A stretch of DNA of 64,000 bases from an uncultured Clostridia bacterium (GTDB lineage Bacteria; Bacillota; Clostridia; Oscillospirales; Acutalibacteraceae). A program made the position numbers and the translations under genes. Where the stretch lies: NCBI GenBank assembly GCA_947632045.1, contig CANRNQ010000007.1, forward strand, positions 1 to 64,000. The letters are read 5' to 3'. The stretch's first letter is position 1; each line of letters opens with the position of its first letter. This document shows positions 1 through 9,223 of the stretch, piece by piece. A model generated the notes under the pieces. It was not told the DNA's origin. It did no database searches and worked only from the letters and a program-made list of their open reading frames with translations.

Positions 1-91
1 ATCTTGTTGTAGGAAAACTGAATCTTTCTTGCCCTGATCTTTTTGCGTAACTTTTCACGGTGTTAAGAAAAGAAACTAAAAAAATCATCAC

Positions 92-120
92 TTGCTATTG
101 TAAAACATCAGTGCTATAAT
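92..120 (+). promoter_or_regulatory. Predicted sigma-A promoter for parE-parC
   Basis: TTGCTA at 92-97 and TATAAT at 115-120 are separated by exactly 17 bases, about 118 bases upstream of the parE start. The -10 is perfect and the -35 matches at the three most important bases. Nothing else is recognised in the leader up to the AGGAG ribosome site just before 239. Confidence 0.75.
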
Positions 121-238
121 TACATTTGTATAAATCGCGGCTCTTGCCGCCGCAGTCGCGTTATCCTCTCAAGAGCGCCCCGCTCAGAGCTTTAAAACGG
201 TCTGCGATAATAAATAACTTCATATTGAGGAGAAGAAG

Positions 239-2224
239 ATGGCGAGAAAAAAACAGACTCAGGAATACGGAAACGACAGTATAATATCCCTCAAGGGAGC
301 CGACAGGGTGCGAAAGCGCCCCGCCGTAATTTTCGGCTCCGACGGCCTCGACGGCTGCTGCCACTCGGTTTTTGAAATACTCTCAAACTCGATAGACGAG
401 GCGAGAGAGGGCTTTGGCAAGCAGATAAACGTCACAAAATACAGCGACGGCTCGATCGAGGTCGAGGACTTCGGCAGAGGTATACCCGTCGACTTCAATA
501 AAAACGAGGGGAAGTATAACTGGGAGCTCGTTTTCTGCGAGCTTTACGCCGGAGGAAAATACAACAACTCAGTCAGCGAAAGCTATGAGTTCTCGCTCGG
601 CTTAAACGGGCTGGGGCTGTGCTCGACGCAGTACGCCTCGGAGTATATGGACGTTGACATACGCCGCGACGGCTTTCGCTATACCCTGCACTTTGAAAAG
701 GGAGAGAATATAGGCGGGCTTAAAAAGGAGCCCTACGGCAAAAAGGATACCGGCACAAGGATAAAGTGGAAGCCCGACATGGAGGTCTTTACCGATATAA
801 ACGTGCCGTCGGAATATTTTGAAGATACTCTAAAGCGGCAGGCAATAGTTAACGCCGGAGTAAACTTCACCTTCAACGACAAAAGCGGCGGCTCAGCTGT
901 GATGAGCGAATTTAACTACAAAAACGGCATAACGGATTATGTCGAGGAGCTCACCGAGGGCAAATCCCTTACCTCGGTGCAGAGCTGGAGCGGCGAGAGT
1001 ATGTGCCGCGACCGCGACGATAAGCCCGAATACAGAGTAAAGATGAGCTTTGCGCTCAGCTTTTCAAACAAGCTGAGCCTTACCGAATATTACCACAACT
1101 CGAGCTGGCTCGAGCACGGCGGCTCGCCGGAGCTCGCCGTAAAGAACGCCTTTGTGTACCAGATAGACGCGTACCTAAAGCAAAACGGCAAGTACAATAA
1201 AAACGAGAGCAAAATAAAATTTTCTGACGTGGAGGACTGCCTCGTGCTCCTCTCCTCGTCCTTTTCAAGCGTAACGTCATACGCAAACCAGACCAAAAAG
1301 GCCATAACCAACAAGGGCATACAGCAGGCCATGACCGAGTTTCTGCGCCATCAGCTCGAGGTGTACTTCATAGAAAACCCCATGGAGGCGGACAAAATCG
1401 CCTCGCAGGTGCTTATAAACAAGAGAAGCCGCGAGAGCGCCGAAAAGACGAGGCTCAATATACAGAAAAACCTTTCGGGAAAAATGGACATGACCTCGCG
1501 CGTCGCAAAGTTTGTCGACTGCCGCAGCAGGAGCCGCGATGAGCGGGAGCTTTTTATAGTCGAGGGGGACTCTGCCCTCGGAGCCTGCAAGCAGGCGCGC
1601 GACCCCGACTTTCAGGCGATAATGCCCATAAGGGGAAAGATACTAAACTGCCTCAAGGCCGACTACAACAGGATATTCAAAAGCGAGATAATAACCGACC
1701 TTTTAAAGGTGCTCGGCTGCGGGGTCGAGGTAAAGACCAAGGCGAACAAGGAGCTTTCGACCTTTGAGCTTGACAATCTGCGCTGGAATAAAATAATAAT
1801 CTGCACCGACGCTGACGTTGACGGCTTTCACATACGCACGATGGTGCTGACAATGCTCTACCGCCTGACCCCCACTCTCATAGACGAGGGCAAGGTCTTT
1901 ATCGCGGAGTCGCCGCTTTATGAGATAACCTCGAAGGACAACGTGTACTTCGCCTACACCGAGAGCGAAAAGGAGCGCTTTATAAGCGAGATAGAGGGCA
2001 AGTTCACGATACAGCGCTCAAAGGGGCTCGGCGAAAACGAGCCCGACATGATGAACCTGACCACGATGAACCCAAAGACAAGGCGGCTCATCAAGGTTTT
2101 GCCGGGCGACGTTGAGCGCAGCGCCCGTATGTTCGACATACTGCTCGGCGACGATTTAAACGGCCGCAAGGAATTTATAATCGAAAACGGCGACAAGTAT
2201 ATAGACGACCTTGATTTGAGCTGA
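239..2224 (+). CDS. parE: Type IIA topoisomerase subunit B (ParE/GyrB-like)
   Basis: ATPase and TOPRIM subunit of a type II topoisomerase, which changes DNA linking number by ATP-driven strand passage. The 661 residues run from a GHKL ATPase domain (ILSNSIDEA near residue 50, GRGIPVD, then GLNGLG in the lid) through a transducer to a TOPRIM domain with the metal ligands Glu442 (EGDSALG), Asp524 and Asp526 (DADVDG). The length suits ParE or short GyrB forms. The lid motif GLNGLG and the variants EGDSALG and PIRGKILN differ from canonical gyrase (EGDSAGG, PLRGKILN). This points to a divergent clostridial clade rather than the main gyrase. AGGAG lies 6 bases before the ATG. The parC-like partner follows 14 bases downstream. 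Whether it is formally topoisomerase IV or a second gyrase cannot be decided here. Confidence 0.9.
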   Translation: MARKKQTQEYGNDSIISLKGADRVRKRPAVIFGSDGLDGCCHSVFEILSNSIDEAREGFGKQINVTKYSDGSIEVEDFGRGIPVDFNKNEGKYNWELVFCELYAGGKYNNSVSESYEFSLGLNGLGLCSTQYASEYMDVDIRRDGFRYTLHFEKGENIGGLKKEPYGKKDTGTRIKWKPDMEVFTDINVPSEYFEDTLKRQAIVNAGVNFTFNDKSGGSAVMSEFNYKNGITDYVEELTEGKSLTSVQSWSGESMCRDRDDKPEYRVKMSFALSFSNKLSLTEYYHNSSWLEHGGSPELAVKNAFVYQIDAYLKQNGKYNKNESKIKFSDVEDCLVLLSSSFSSVTSYANQTKKAITNKGIQQAMTEFLRHQLEVYFIENPMEADKIASQVLINKRSRESAEKTRLNIQKNLSGKMDMTSRVAKFVDCRSRSRDERELFIVEGDSALGACKQARDPDFQAIMPIRGKILNCLKADYNRIFKSEIITDLLKVLGCGVEVKTKANKELSTFELDNLRWNKIIICTDADVDGFHIRTMVLTMLYRLTPTLIDEGKVFIAESPLYEITSKDNVYFAYTESEKERFISEIEGKFTIQRSKGLGENEPDMMNLTTMNPKTRRLIKVLPGDVERSARMFDILLGDDLNGRKEFIIENGDKYIDDLDLS

Positions 2225-2238
2225 GAGGAGGAGAAAAG

Positions 2239-4473
2239 ATGGCGAGGAAGAAAAAGGAGAGCGCGCCGAAGCAGGCGAAGCTGCGCGGAGTTATAAACGG
2301 CGCGGGAAAGATAGCCGAGCAGGAGATACCGCAGACGATAGAGTCAAACTTTATGCCCTACGCGATGAGCGTAATAATGTCGAGGGCGATACCCGAGATA
2401 GACGGCTTTAAGCCGAGCCACAGAAAGCTGCTCTATACTATGTATAAAATGGGGCTGCTCACCGGAGCGCGGACGAAATCGGCGAATATAGTCGGCCAGA
2501 CGATGAAGCTCAACCCCCACGGCGACGCGGCTATATACGACACTATGGTAAGGCTCAGCCGAGGCTATGAAGCTCTGCTGCACCCCTATGTGGACTCAAA
2601 GGGCAACTTCGGAAAGTTTTACAGCCGCGACATGGCTTGGGCGGCTTCGAGGTATACCGAGGCAAAGCTCGACCCCATATGCGCCGAGCTGTTCCGCGAC
2701 ATAGACAAGGATACCGTCGATTTTGTGGATAATTACGACAACACAATGAAGGAGCCGACCCTGCTGCCGGCAAGCTTCCCCTCGGTGCTTGTAAACGCGA
2801 ACACGGGAATAGCCGTCGGCATGGCGAGCTCCATCTGCTCGTTTAATTTAAGGGAGGTCTGCGAAACCGCGATAGCTCTGATAAAGGACCCCGAGCACGA
2901 CATATTGGAGACTATGCCCGCGCCTGACTTCACCGGCGGGGCGCAGATAATATATGACCGAGCCGTGTTTGACGAGATATATAAAACCGGTCGGGGCAGC
3001 TTTAGGCTGAGGTCGAGATACTACTACGACAAGAGCGCAAACTGCATAGACGTTCTCGGAATACCTCCGACTACCACGAGCGAGGCGATAATCGAGAAGA
3101 TAGTCGACCTTGTAAAGGGCGGCAGGCTCAGGGAGATCTCAGACGTGCGCGACGAGACCGGACTTGACGGGCTTAAGATAACGATAGATTTAAAGAGGGG
3201 AACCGACCCCGACAAGCTTATGCAGAGGCTTTATAAGCTTACGACCCTTGAGGACAGCTTCAGCTGCAACTTCAACGTGCTGATAGCGGGCTCGCCCCGT
3301 GTTCTCGGCGTTCGAGAGCTTTTAGAGGAATGGACGGCGTTCAGAGTCGAATGTGTGCGCCGCAGGGTATATTTTGAGCTGCAAAAGAAAAAGGAAAAGC
3401 TTCACCTGCTTCTCGGGCTTAAGCTTATACTGCTCGACATAGACAAGGCGGTCAAAATAGTGCGCGAAACCGCCGAGGAGACGGAGGTCGTGCCAAACCT
3501 CATGATAGGCTTCGGCATCGACGAGGTGCAAGCGGAGTACGTCGCGGAAATAAAGCTGCGCCACCTAAACCGCGAGTATATATTAAAGCGCACCGAGGAG
3601 GTCGACGAGCTTGAAAAAAGCATCGCGGAGCTTGAGTCCGTGCTTTCGAGCAAGACAAAGGTCAAGAATATAATAATAAAGGAGCTCAAAAGCGTCGCCG
3701 AAAAGCACGGTAAACCGAGGCGCAGCACTCTGATTTACGCGTCCGAGATAGCGCATGAGCAGCCCGCGCAGGAGGAGCCCGATTATCCCGTGCACCTCTT
3801 CTTCACAAGGGAGGGCTACTTCAAGAAGATAACTCCGCTCTCGCTCAGAATGGGCGGCGAGCAAAAGCTCAAGGAGGGCGACGAGATAAAGCGCGCCGTT
3901 GAAACGACGAGCTCTTCGGAGCTTCTCTTTTTCACCAACAAATGTCAGGTCTACAAGGCGCGCGCCAATGATTTTGCCGACACAAAGGCGAGCGTTCTCG
4001 GCGATTATGTACCGGCAAAGCTCGGCATGGACGAGGGCGAGCAGGCGCTTGAGATGATAGTGACAAAGGACTACAGGGGAATACTTCTGTTCGCCTTTGA
4101 AAACGGCAAGGTTGCAAAGGTCAAGCTTGACTCTTACGCGACAAAGACGAACCGCAAAAAGCTGACCGGAGCCTACAGCGACAAGTCGCCTCTTTCCGCG
4201 ATAGGCTTTTGCGAGGGCGACGGAGAGTTTGTACTCACCGCCTCATCGGGCAGGCTTCTTCTGCTTGATACGACCATGCTCCAGACCAAGGCGACGAGGA
4301 GCACTCAGGGGGTATCGGTTATGCGGCTTAAAAAGGGTCAGCGGGTGATGAATATAGAGCCCTATATAGAGGGCAGGTTTGACAAGCCCTCGCGCTACCG
4401 CAGCAAGACTCTGCCAGCACTCGGGGCGTTTCTCTCGCCAGATGATGAAGCGAAGCAGCTAAGCCTAATTTAA
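2239..4473 (+). CDS. parC: Type IIA topoisomerase subunit A (ParC/GyrA-like)
   Basis: DNA breakage-reunion subunit that pairs with the upstream subunit B. The 744-residue protein has the winged-helix cleavage domain with the catalytic tyrosine at Tyr139 (AASRYTEAKL), the conserved isoleucine-containing tower segment (NANTGIAVGMAS), a coiled-coil gate and a C-terminal pinwheel domain from about residue 500. I find no GyrA box (Q-R/K-RGGRG) in the pinwheel, which argues for a topoisomerase IV-like enzyme. The last residues are DEAKQLSLI. QLSLI resembles the bacterial sliding-clamp-binding consensus QL[SD]LF, and DnaE in this window carries QLSLF. The segment encoding this tail recurs three more times past the stop codon (4516-4688). 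AGGAGGAG precedes the ATG. Confidence 0.9.
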   Translation: MARKKKESAPKQAKLRGVINGAGKIAEQEIPQTIESNFMPYAMSVIMSRAIPEIDGFKPSHRKLLYTMYKMGLLTGARTKSANIVGQTMKLNPHGDAAIYDTMVRLSRGYEALLHPYVDSKGNFGKFYSRDMAWAASRYTEAKLDPICAELFRDIDKDTVDFVDNYDNTMKEPTLLPASFPSVLVNANTGIAVGMASSICSFNLREVCETAIALIKDPEHDILETMPAPDFTGGAQIIYDRAVFDEIYKTGRGSFRLRSRYYYDKSANCIDVLGIPPTTTSEAIIEKIVDLVKGGRLREISDVRDETGLDGLKITIDLKRGTDPDKLMQRLYKLTTLEDSFSCNFNVLIAGSPRVLGVRELLEEWTAFRVECVRRRVYFELQKKKEKLHLLLGLKLILLDIDKAVKIVRETAEETEVVPNLMIGFGIDEVQAEYVAEIKLRHLNREYILKRTEEVDELEKSIAELESVLSSKTKVKNIIIKELKSVAEKHGKPRRSTLIYASEIAHEQPAQEEPDYPVHLFFTREGYFKKITPLSLRMGGEQKLKEGDEIKRAVETTSSSELLFFTNKCQVYKARANDFADTKASVLGDYVPAKLGMDEGEQALEMIVTKDYRGILLFAFENGKVAKVKLDSYATKTNRKKLTGAYSDKSPLSAIGFCEGDGEFVLTASSGRLLLLDTTMLQTKATRSTQGVSVMRLKKGQRVMNIEPYIEGRFDKPSRYRSKTLPALGAFLSPDDEAKQLSLI

Positions 4474-4688
4474 TTTTATATATTTTATTTTAAATATTTT
4501 ATTTAAAATATTTTTACCAAGACGAAGCAAAGCAGTTAAGCTTGATTTTATATTTTATATATTTTGTTTTAAATATTTTTACCAAGACGAGGCAAGGCGG
4601 CTCAGCTTGATTTTATATTTTATATATTTTGTTTTAAATATTTTTACCAAGACGAGGCAAGGCGGCTCAGCTTGATTTAATTTATAAA
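4441..4688 (+). repeat. 65-bp tandem repeats containing the parC 3' end
   Basis: The last codons of parC plus the AT-rich sequence after its stop are repeated as units at 4516-4580, 4581-4645 and 4646-~4688 (partial). Each unit begins ACCAAGAC and encodes DEAKQLSLI or DEARRLSLI followed by TTTTATATTTTATATATTTT-like sequence. Between the gene and the first unit, the changes within the tail codons (gcg/gca, cta/tta, cta/ttg) are all synonymous. Later units add K-to-R and Q-to-R changes. The units do not stay in one frame because 65 is not a multiple of three. Confidence 0.9.
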
Positions 4689-4742
4689 CTTATGCGAGCC
4701 AGAGGGGGTGTAGGAGGAGCTCCGCTCCTCCGTGCCTCGCCG

Positions 4743-5337
4743 ACCGCAGCCGCGCCGACTTGCGCCGGCACGACTGCTAATTATCATTAGGATATTTCTC
4801 AAAGGGGCTTACAGCCCCTTTGCAACCCCTTTTTTCGCTCAGAGAATATTTTACTGTCACTCTCTGCGACGAAAATAATTCGTGAGCATAAAATTATAAA
4901 TAAAAAAGCCCTTGCAAAAAAAATAAGGGCTTTGAACGTAGCAAACAGTTAAATTAAAAATATAAACTTGCGCGAGCCGGAGGGGGTGTTGGGGGAGCGG
5001 AGCTCCCCCTACGAATAAGAAAAAAATATATATTAGCCGCCGTGACGGCGCAAGTCGGCGCGGCGGCGGCAAACGGGGCTACGCCCCTTGCAACCCCTTT
5101 TTTCGCTCAGAGAATATTTTACTGTCACTCTCTGCGACGAAAATAATTCGTGAGCATAAAATTATAAATAAAAAAGCCCTTGCAAAAAAAATAAGGGCTT
5201 TGAACGTAGCAAACAGTTAAATTAAAAATATAAACTTGCGCGAGCCGGAGGGGGTGTAGGGGGAGCTTCGCTCCCCCTACGAATAAGAAAAAAATATATA
5301 TTAGCCGCCGTGACGGCGCAAGTCGGCACGGCGGCGG
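4743..5337. repeat. Family II composite repeat, island 1 (with 268-bp duplication)
   Basis: This gene-free stretch holds a GC-rich ~37-bp module (alpha, core GACGGCGCAAGTCGGCGCGG) inverted at 4743-4780 and direct at 5033-5069 and 5301-5337. Between them is a second module (beta, CCCCTTTTTTCGCTCAGAG...CTGCGACG) at 4826-4885 and again at 5094-5153. Sequence 4821-5069 is repeated almost exactly at 5089-5337, an offset of 268 bases. Each unit also has a hairpin AAAGCCCTTgc(a)nAAGGGCTTT (4907-4933, 5175-5201) and a GGGGGAGC-type hairpin. No open reading frame here looks real. Confidence 0.85.
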
Positions 5338-5480
5338 TCGGCGGGGCGAAGCCCCAAGAATGGGGCCGCCGAAGGCGGCGGAAGGGGGCGAAGCCCCAAG
5401 AATAGGGGGCCGCCGAAGGCGGCGGACTGCGCCGCAGGCGCAAGAAATATGGGGCGCAGCCCCATATTTATATATTTCAA
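5338..5480. repeat. Cluster of short GC-rich hairpins before uvrB
   Basis: Successive short inverted repeats of the type GGGGCGAAGCCCC, GGCCGCCGAAGGCGGC, GCGCCGCAGGCGC and ATGGGGCGCAGCCCCAT fill the space between the Family II island and uvrB. The same hairpin types flank the other two Family II islands (7834-7920 and 15861-16065). Function unknown. Confidence 0.7.
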
Positions 5481-5512
5481 GCATCGAGTACAATGCAAAG
5501 GGAGGGCTCTTT

Positions 5513-7480
5513 ATGGCTGATTTTAAGCTTCATTCAAAATTTAAGCCGACCGGCGACCAGCCCGAGGCCATAGACGCGTTGGTGCGGGCTATTAAAAACG
5601 GCGACAGGGAACAGTCGCTGCTCGGAGTGACCGGCTCGGGAAAAACCTTCACCATGGCGAACGTCATAGAAAGACTCAATCGCCCCACCCTCGTTTTAGC
5701 CCACAATAAGACTCTGGCGGCGCAGCTTTGCAGCGAGTTTAAGGAGTTCTTTCCCGAAAACGCGGTGGAGTACTTCGTATCATACTACGATTATTACCAG
5801 CCCGAGGCCTATGTCGCACAGACCGACACCTATATCGAAAAGGACAGCTCGATAAACGACGAGATAGACAAGCTGCGCCACAGCGCGACCCTTGCCCTTT
5901 CCGAGCGGCGCGACGTGATAATAGTGTCGAGCGTGTCCTGCATTTACAGCCTCGGCAACCCGATTGACTACCGCAACATGGTGATAAGCCTTCGCCCCGG
6001 AATGGAAAAAAACCGCGACGAGCTGCTTAAAAAGCTTGTGGAGCTGCAATATGAGAGAAACGATATAAACTTTGTGAGGAATAAGTTCCGCGTGCGCGGA
6101 GATGTGGTCGAGATTTTCCCCGCGGGCAGCGGCGACAGGATACTCAGAGTGGAATTTTTCGGCGATGAAATCGACAGAATAACCGAGCTCAACCCGCTCA
6201 CCGGCGAGGTCATCTCAACTCTGCGCCACGCTGCGGTTTATCCCGCCTCGCACTATATAGTGCCTCAGGACAGAATGGCACAGGCTCTTGAGGAGATAGA
6301 GCGCGAGCTTGAAGAGAGGCTTGAATTTTTCCGCTCGCACGGCAAGCTTTTGGAGGCTCAAAGAATAGAGCAGCGCACAAGGTATGATATGGAGATGCTC
6401 AGGGAGATAGGCTTTTGCTCGGGGATAGAAAATTATTCGAGGATAATATCGGGCAGGGCTCCCGGCAGCGCGCCCTACACTCTTTTAAACTACTTTCCCG
6501 ACGATTTTCTGATGTTTATCGACGAGTCGCACGTCACCCTGCCTCAACTCAGGGGAATGTACTCGGGCGACAGGGCGAGGAAGGAGAGTCTTGTCGAATA
6601 CGGCTTTCGTCTGCCCTCGGCCTTTGACAACCGTCCTCTTAATTTTGATGAATTTTACCAGAGGATAAATCAGGTTGTTTATGTCAGCGCAACGCCCGGC
6701 GACTTTGAGCGGGAGCACAGCACTCAGATAGTCGAGCAGGTGATACGCCCGACAGGGCTTTTAGACCCCAATATATCGGTTCGCCCGACCGACGGGCAGA
6801 TAGACGACCTTGTGTCCGAGATAAATAAGCGCGCGTCTAAGGGCGAGAGGGTGCTTGTCACAACTCTTACCAAAAAAATGGCCGAAGACCTCACATCCTT
6901 TTTCGAGGGCTTCGGCATAAGGGTGCGATATATGCACCACGACATAGACGCCGTTGAGAGGATGGAGATAATCCGCGATTTACGTATTGGCGAATTTGAC
7001 GTTCTGGTCGGGATAAACCTGCTCAGGGAGGGGCTTGACATACCCGAGGTATCGCTTGTCGCCATACTTGACGCTGACAAGGAGGGTTTTTTGCGCAGTG
7101 AGCGCTCGCTAATACAGACCATAGGCCGAGCCGCGAGGAACGCAAGCGGCGAGGTCATAATGTACGCCGACACTGTGACCCCGTCGATGCAAAGCGCCAT
7201 AAACGAAACTCTGCGCCGCCGCGAGATACAGCAGCATTACAACGAGGAGCACGGCATAACGCCCCGAACCATAGTCAAGGGTATAAGCGATGTTCTTGAA
7301 ATTTCGAGTCGAGAGAAGCACGAGAGCAAGGGCAAGGGCAAGCAGCCCTTGACGAAGGCTGAAAAGCGCGAGCTTATAGTTTCGCTTACAAAGGAGATGA
7401 AGGCTGCCGCGAAGCTTCTTGAATTTGAACACGCGGCATATCTGCGCGACCGCATAAAGAAGCTCAAAGAGGGCTTATAA
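5513..7480 (+). CDS. uvrB: Excinuclease ABC subunit B
   Basis: DNA-damage-verifying helicase-like subunit of UvrABC nucleotide excision repair in the cytoplasm. It is 655 residues, as usual for the family. Walker A is GVTGSGKT (residues 38-45). The beta-hairpin that probes DNA appears as [11 protein letters not shown] near residue 95. [21 protein letters not shown] and QTIGRAARN give the later helicase motifs, and a UVR domain that contacts UvrC closes the protein ([14 protein letters not shown]). The ATG at 5513 is preceded by GGGAGG. An in-frame extension back to 5360 would translate the GC-rich hairpin repeats and is rejected. uvrA and uvrC are not in the window. A TACAAT at 5489-5494 could be a -10 box but its -35 is poor. 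Confidence 0.97.
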   Translation: MADFKLHSKFKPTGDQPEAIDALVRAIKNGDREQSLLGVTGSGKTFTMANVIERLNRPTLVLAHNKTLAAQLCSEFKEFFPENAVEYFVSYYDYYQPEAYVAQTDTYIEKDSSINDEIDKLRHSATLALSERRDVIIVSSVSCIYSLGNPIDYRNMVISLRPGMEKNRDELLKKLVELQYERNDINFVRNKFRVRGDVVEIFPAGSGDRILRVEFFGDEIDRITELNPLTGEVISTLRHAAVYPASHYIVPQDRMAQALEEIERELEERLEFFRSHGKLLEAQRIEQRTRYDMEMLREIGFCSGIENYSRIISGRAPGSAPYTLLNYFPDDFLMFIDESHVTLPQLRGMYSGDRARKESLVEYGFRLPSAFDNRPLNFDEFYQRINQVVYVSATPGDFEREHSTQIVEQVIRPTGLLDPNISVRPTDGQIDDLVSEINKRASKGERVLVTTLTKKMAEDLTSFFEGFGIRVRYMHHDIDAVERMEIIRDLRIGEFDVLVGINLLREGLDIPEVSLVAILDADKEGFLRSERSLIQTIGRAARNASGEVIMYADTVTPSMQSAINETLRRREIQQHYNEEHGITPRTIVKGISDVLEISSREKHESKGKGKQPLTKAEKRELIVSLTKEMKAAAKLLEFEHAAYLRDRIKKLKEGL

Positions 7481-7544
7481 TTTTGCGCCTGCGGCGCAGG
7501 CGGCGGGGGCGGCAGCCCCCATTCTTTGCGCCTGCGGCGCAGAA

Positions 7545-7833
7545 CCGCAGCCGCGCCGACTTGCGCCGACGCGACTGCTGGTTTAATGTTAAGTGATTTT
7601 TGGGGGAGCTGGCGCTCCCCCAAGCCCCCACATTCCCGACTAAAGATTTTTTCTTAATTAGGCTTTTATGCCAGTAAATTAGCCACGTCGCGAAAAGTGA
7701 AGCTAAAAGCAATATTCTTTGAGCGAAAAAGGGGGATTTAAAGGGGGCTTTGCCCCCTTTAATGTGATATAATATAAATATAAATATAAATATAAAGTAG
7801 CCGCCGTGACGGCGCAAGTCGTCGCGGCGGCGG
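7545..7833. repeat. Family II composite repeat, island 2
   Basis: The alpha module is inverted at 7545-7581 and direct at 7798-7833. The beta module lies between in the minus orientation (7677-7735), so this copy faces opposite to island 1. The right half (about 7685-7856) matches 15720-15882 closely. It includes a GGGGGATTTAAAGGGGG segment and a run of AAATAT-type hexamers present about four times here and two times in island 3. Short GC hairpins fill 7481-7544 and 7834-7920. The whole 430-base gap between convergent uvrB and ackA is repeat sequence. Confidence 0.85.
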
Positions 7834-7910
7834 AAGGGGGCGCAAGCCCCAAGAAAGGGCCGCCGGAGGCGGTCGGCGGGGCGACAGCCCCAAAAGGGGT
7901 TAAAGGGGGC

Positions 7911-9113
7911 TTAGCCCCCTACAATAGCCTTTGTGTCCCTGGCGATAACAAGCTCTTCGTTGGTCGGGATAACATAAACCTTTATCCTGCTGTCAGGAGC
8001 GGAGATAAGCCCCTCCTTGCCGAGCACCATCTCCTCGTTGAGCTTCTTGTCAAGCTTAACGCCAAGACAACTAAGCATATCGCATATCCTCTCCCTGTGG
8101 TGAGCCTGATTCTCACCAAGACCCGCCGTAAAGGTGATAACGTCGCAGCCGCCCAAGGCTACATAATAGCTGCCGACAAACTTCGCTATCTCATAAACGA
8201 GCATCTTGTGCGCAAGTACCGCCCTCTCGTTGCCCTCCTCGGCAGCCTTTGTAACGTCGCGGTCGTCGCTCGATACGCCCGATATTCCCAAAAGCCCCGA
8301 TTTCTTGTTCAAAAGGTCGCTCATCTCCTCGGGCGAGAGATGCTCCTTTTCCTCAATAAACGTAACGACAGACGGGTCGAGGGTGCCGGTCCTTGTGCCC
8401 ATCATGAAGCCGTCAAGCGGAGTGAGCCCCATGCTCGTGTCTATTACCCTGCCGCCGTCAACAGCCGTTATCGACGAGCCGTTTCCAAGATGACAGGATA
8501 TTATCTTCAAACCCTTTATGTCCTTGTCCATAAGCTCGGCGCAGCGACCCGTAACATAGCGGTGAGAGGTGCCGTGAAAGCCGTAGCGGCGAATCTTGTA
8601 CTTTTCATAGTATTCATACGGAATCGGATATATGTAAGCGTAGTCGGGCATGGTCGAGTGAAACGCCGTGTCGAATACCACTACCTCGGGAACGTCCTTG
8701 CCGAACACCTCCTGCGAGGCTCTTATCGCCTGAACGTGGCCCTTGTTGTGAAGCGGCGCAAGCGGAATAAGACTTTCTATCCCCGCTATGACCTCGTCAG
8801 TGACAAGCTCGCTCTTGCTGAACAGAGAGCCGCCCTGAACTATTCTGTGGCCGAGCGCGCTTATCTCCGACAGCTCGTCTATAACGCCGTATTCACTGTC
8901 GATGAGAGCGTCCTTAACCTGCATGAACGCCACCTTGTGATCGGGCATGGCTATCTCCTTCTTAAGCACCCTGCCGTCGTCGGTCTTGTGGGTGAAAATA
9001 CCGTCGATGCCTATTCTCTCGCAATTTCCCTTTGCGAGAACCTTCTCGTTGTCCATATCAAAAAGCTGATACTTGAGCGAGGAGCTTCCCGCGTTGATAA
9101 CTAAAATCTTCAT
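7911..9113 (-). CDS. ackA: Acetate kinase
   Basis: Interconverts acetyl phosphate plus ADP with acetate plus ATP, the energy-yielding last step of mixed-acid fermentation. The 400 residues match the family length. The protein opens with the ASKHA signature NAGSSSLKYQLFD and contains DTAFHSTMP, SCHLGNGSS and FTAGLGENQ. AGGAGG sits 7 bases before the ATG, and a TTGAAT-17-TATTAT promoter lies upstream. No pta gene is beside it. The divergent neighbour is tmcAL, whose enzyme consumes acetate, so the pairing makes metabolic sense. A 432-residue antisense reading frame over this gene is a shadow. Confidence 0.98.
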   Translation of the reverse strand: MKILVINAGSSSLKYQLFDMDNEKVLAKGNCERIGIDGIFTHKTDDGRVLKKEIAMPDHKVAFMQVKDALIDSEYGVIDELSEISALGHRIVQGGSLFSKSELVTDEVIAGIESLIPLAPLHNKGHVQAIRASQEVFGKDVPEVVVFDTAFHSTMPDYAYIYPIPYEYYEKYKIRRYGFHGTSHRYVTGRCAELMDKDIKGLKIISCHLGNGSSITAVDGGRVIDTSMGLTPLDGFMMGTRTGTLDPSVVTFIEEKEHLSPEEMSDLLNKKSGLLGISGVSSDDRDVTKAAEEGNERAVLAHKMLVYEIAKFVGSYYVALGGCDVITFTAGLGENQAHHRERICDMLSCLGVKLDKKLNEEMVLGKEGLISAPDSRIKVYVIPTNEELVIARDTKAIVGG

Positions 9114-9155
9114 TTTTGTCCTCCTAACAGTTGCATATAAGCTCTACACTAATAT

Positions 9156-9184
9156 ATAATAGTACATAAGAGGCTGAAATTCAA
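9156..9184 (-). promoter_or_regulatory. Predicted sigma-A promoter for ackA
   Basis: On the minus strand TTGAAT (9184-9179), 17 bases, TATTAT (9161-9156), about 40 bases upstream of the ackA start. Confidence 0.7.
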
Positions 9185-9223
9185 CCTTTTTGAGCACGAT
9201 TTGTAAAAAACGGTGATGATTTT

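Noticed and set aside
5360-5512. N-terminal extension of UvrB
   Set aside because: It codes for Family II flank hairpins; the normal UvrB start with its ribosome site is at 5513.
7806-9104. 432-residue plus-strand reading frame over ackA
   Set aside because: It is antisense to a clear acetate kinase gene, has no family features, and its N-terminus is repeat sequence.
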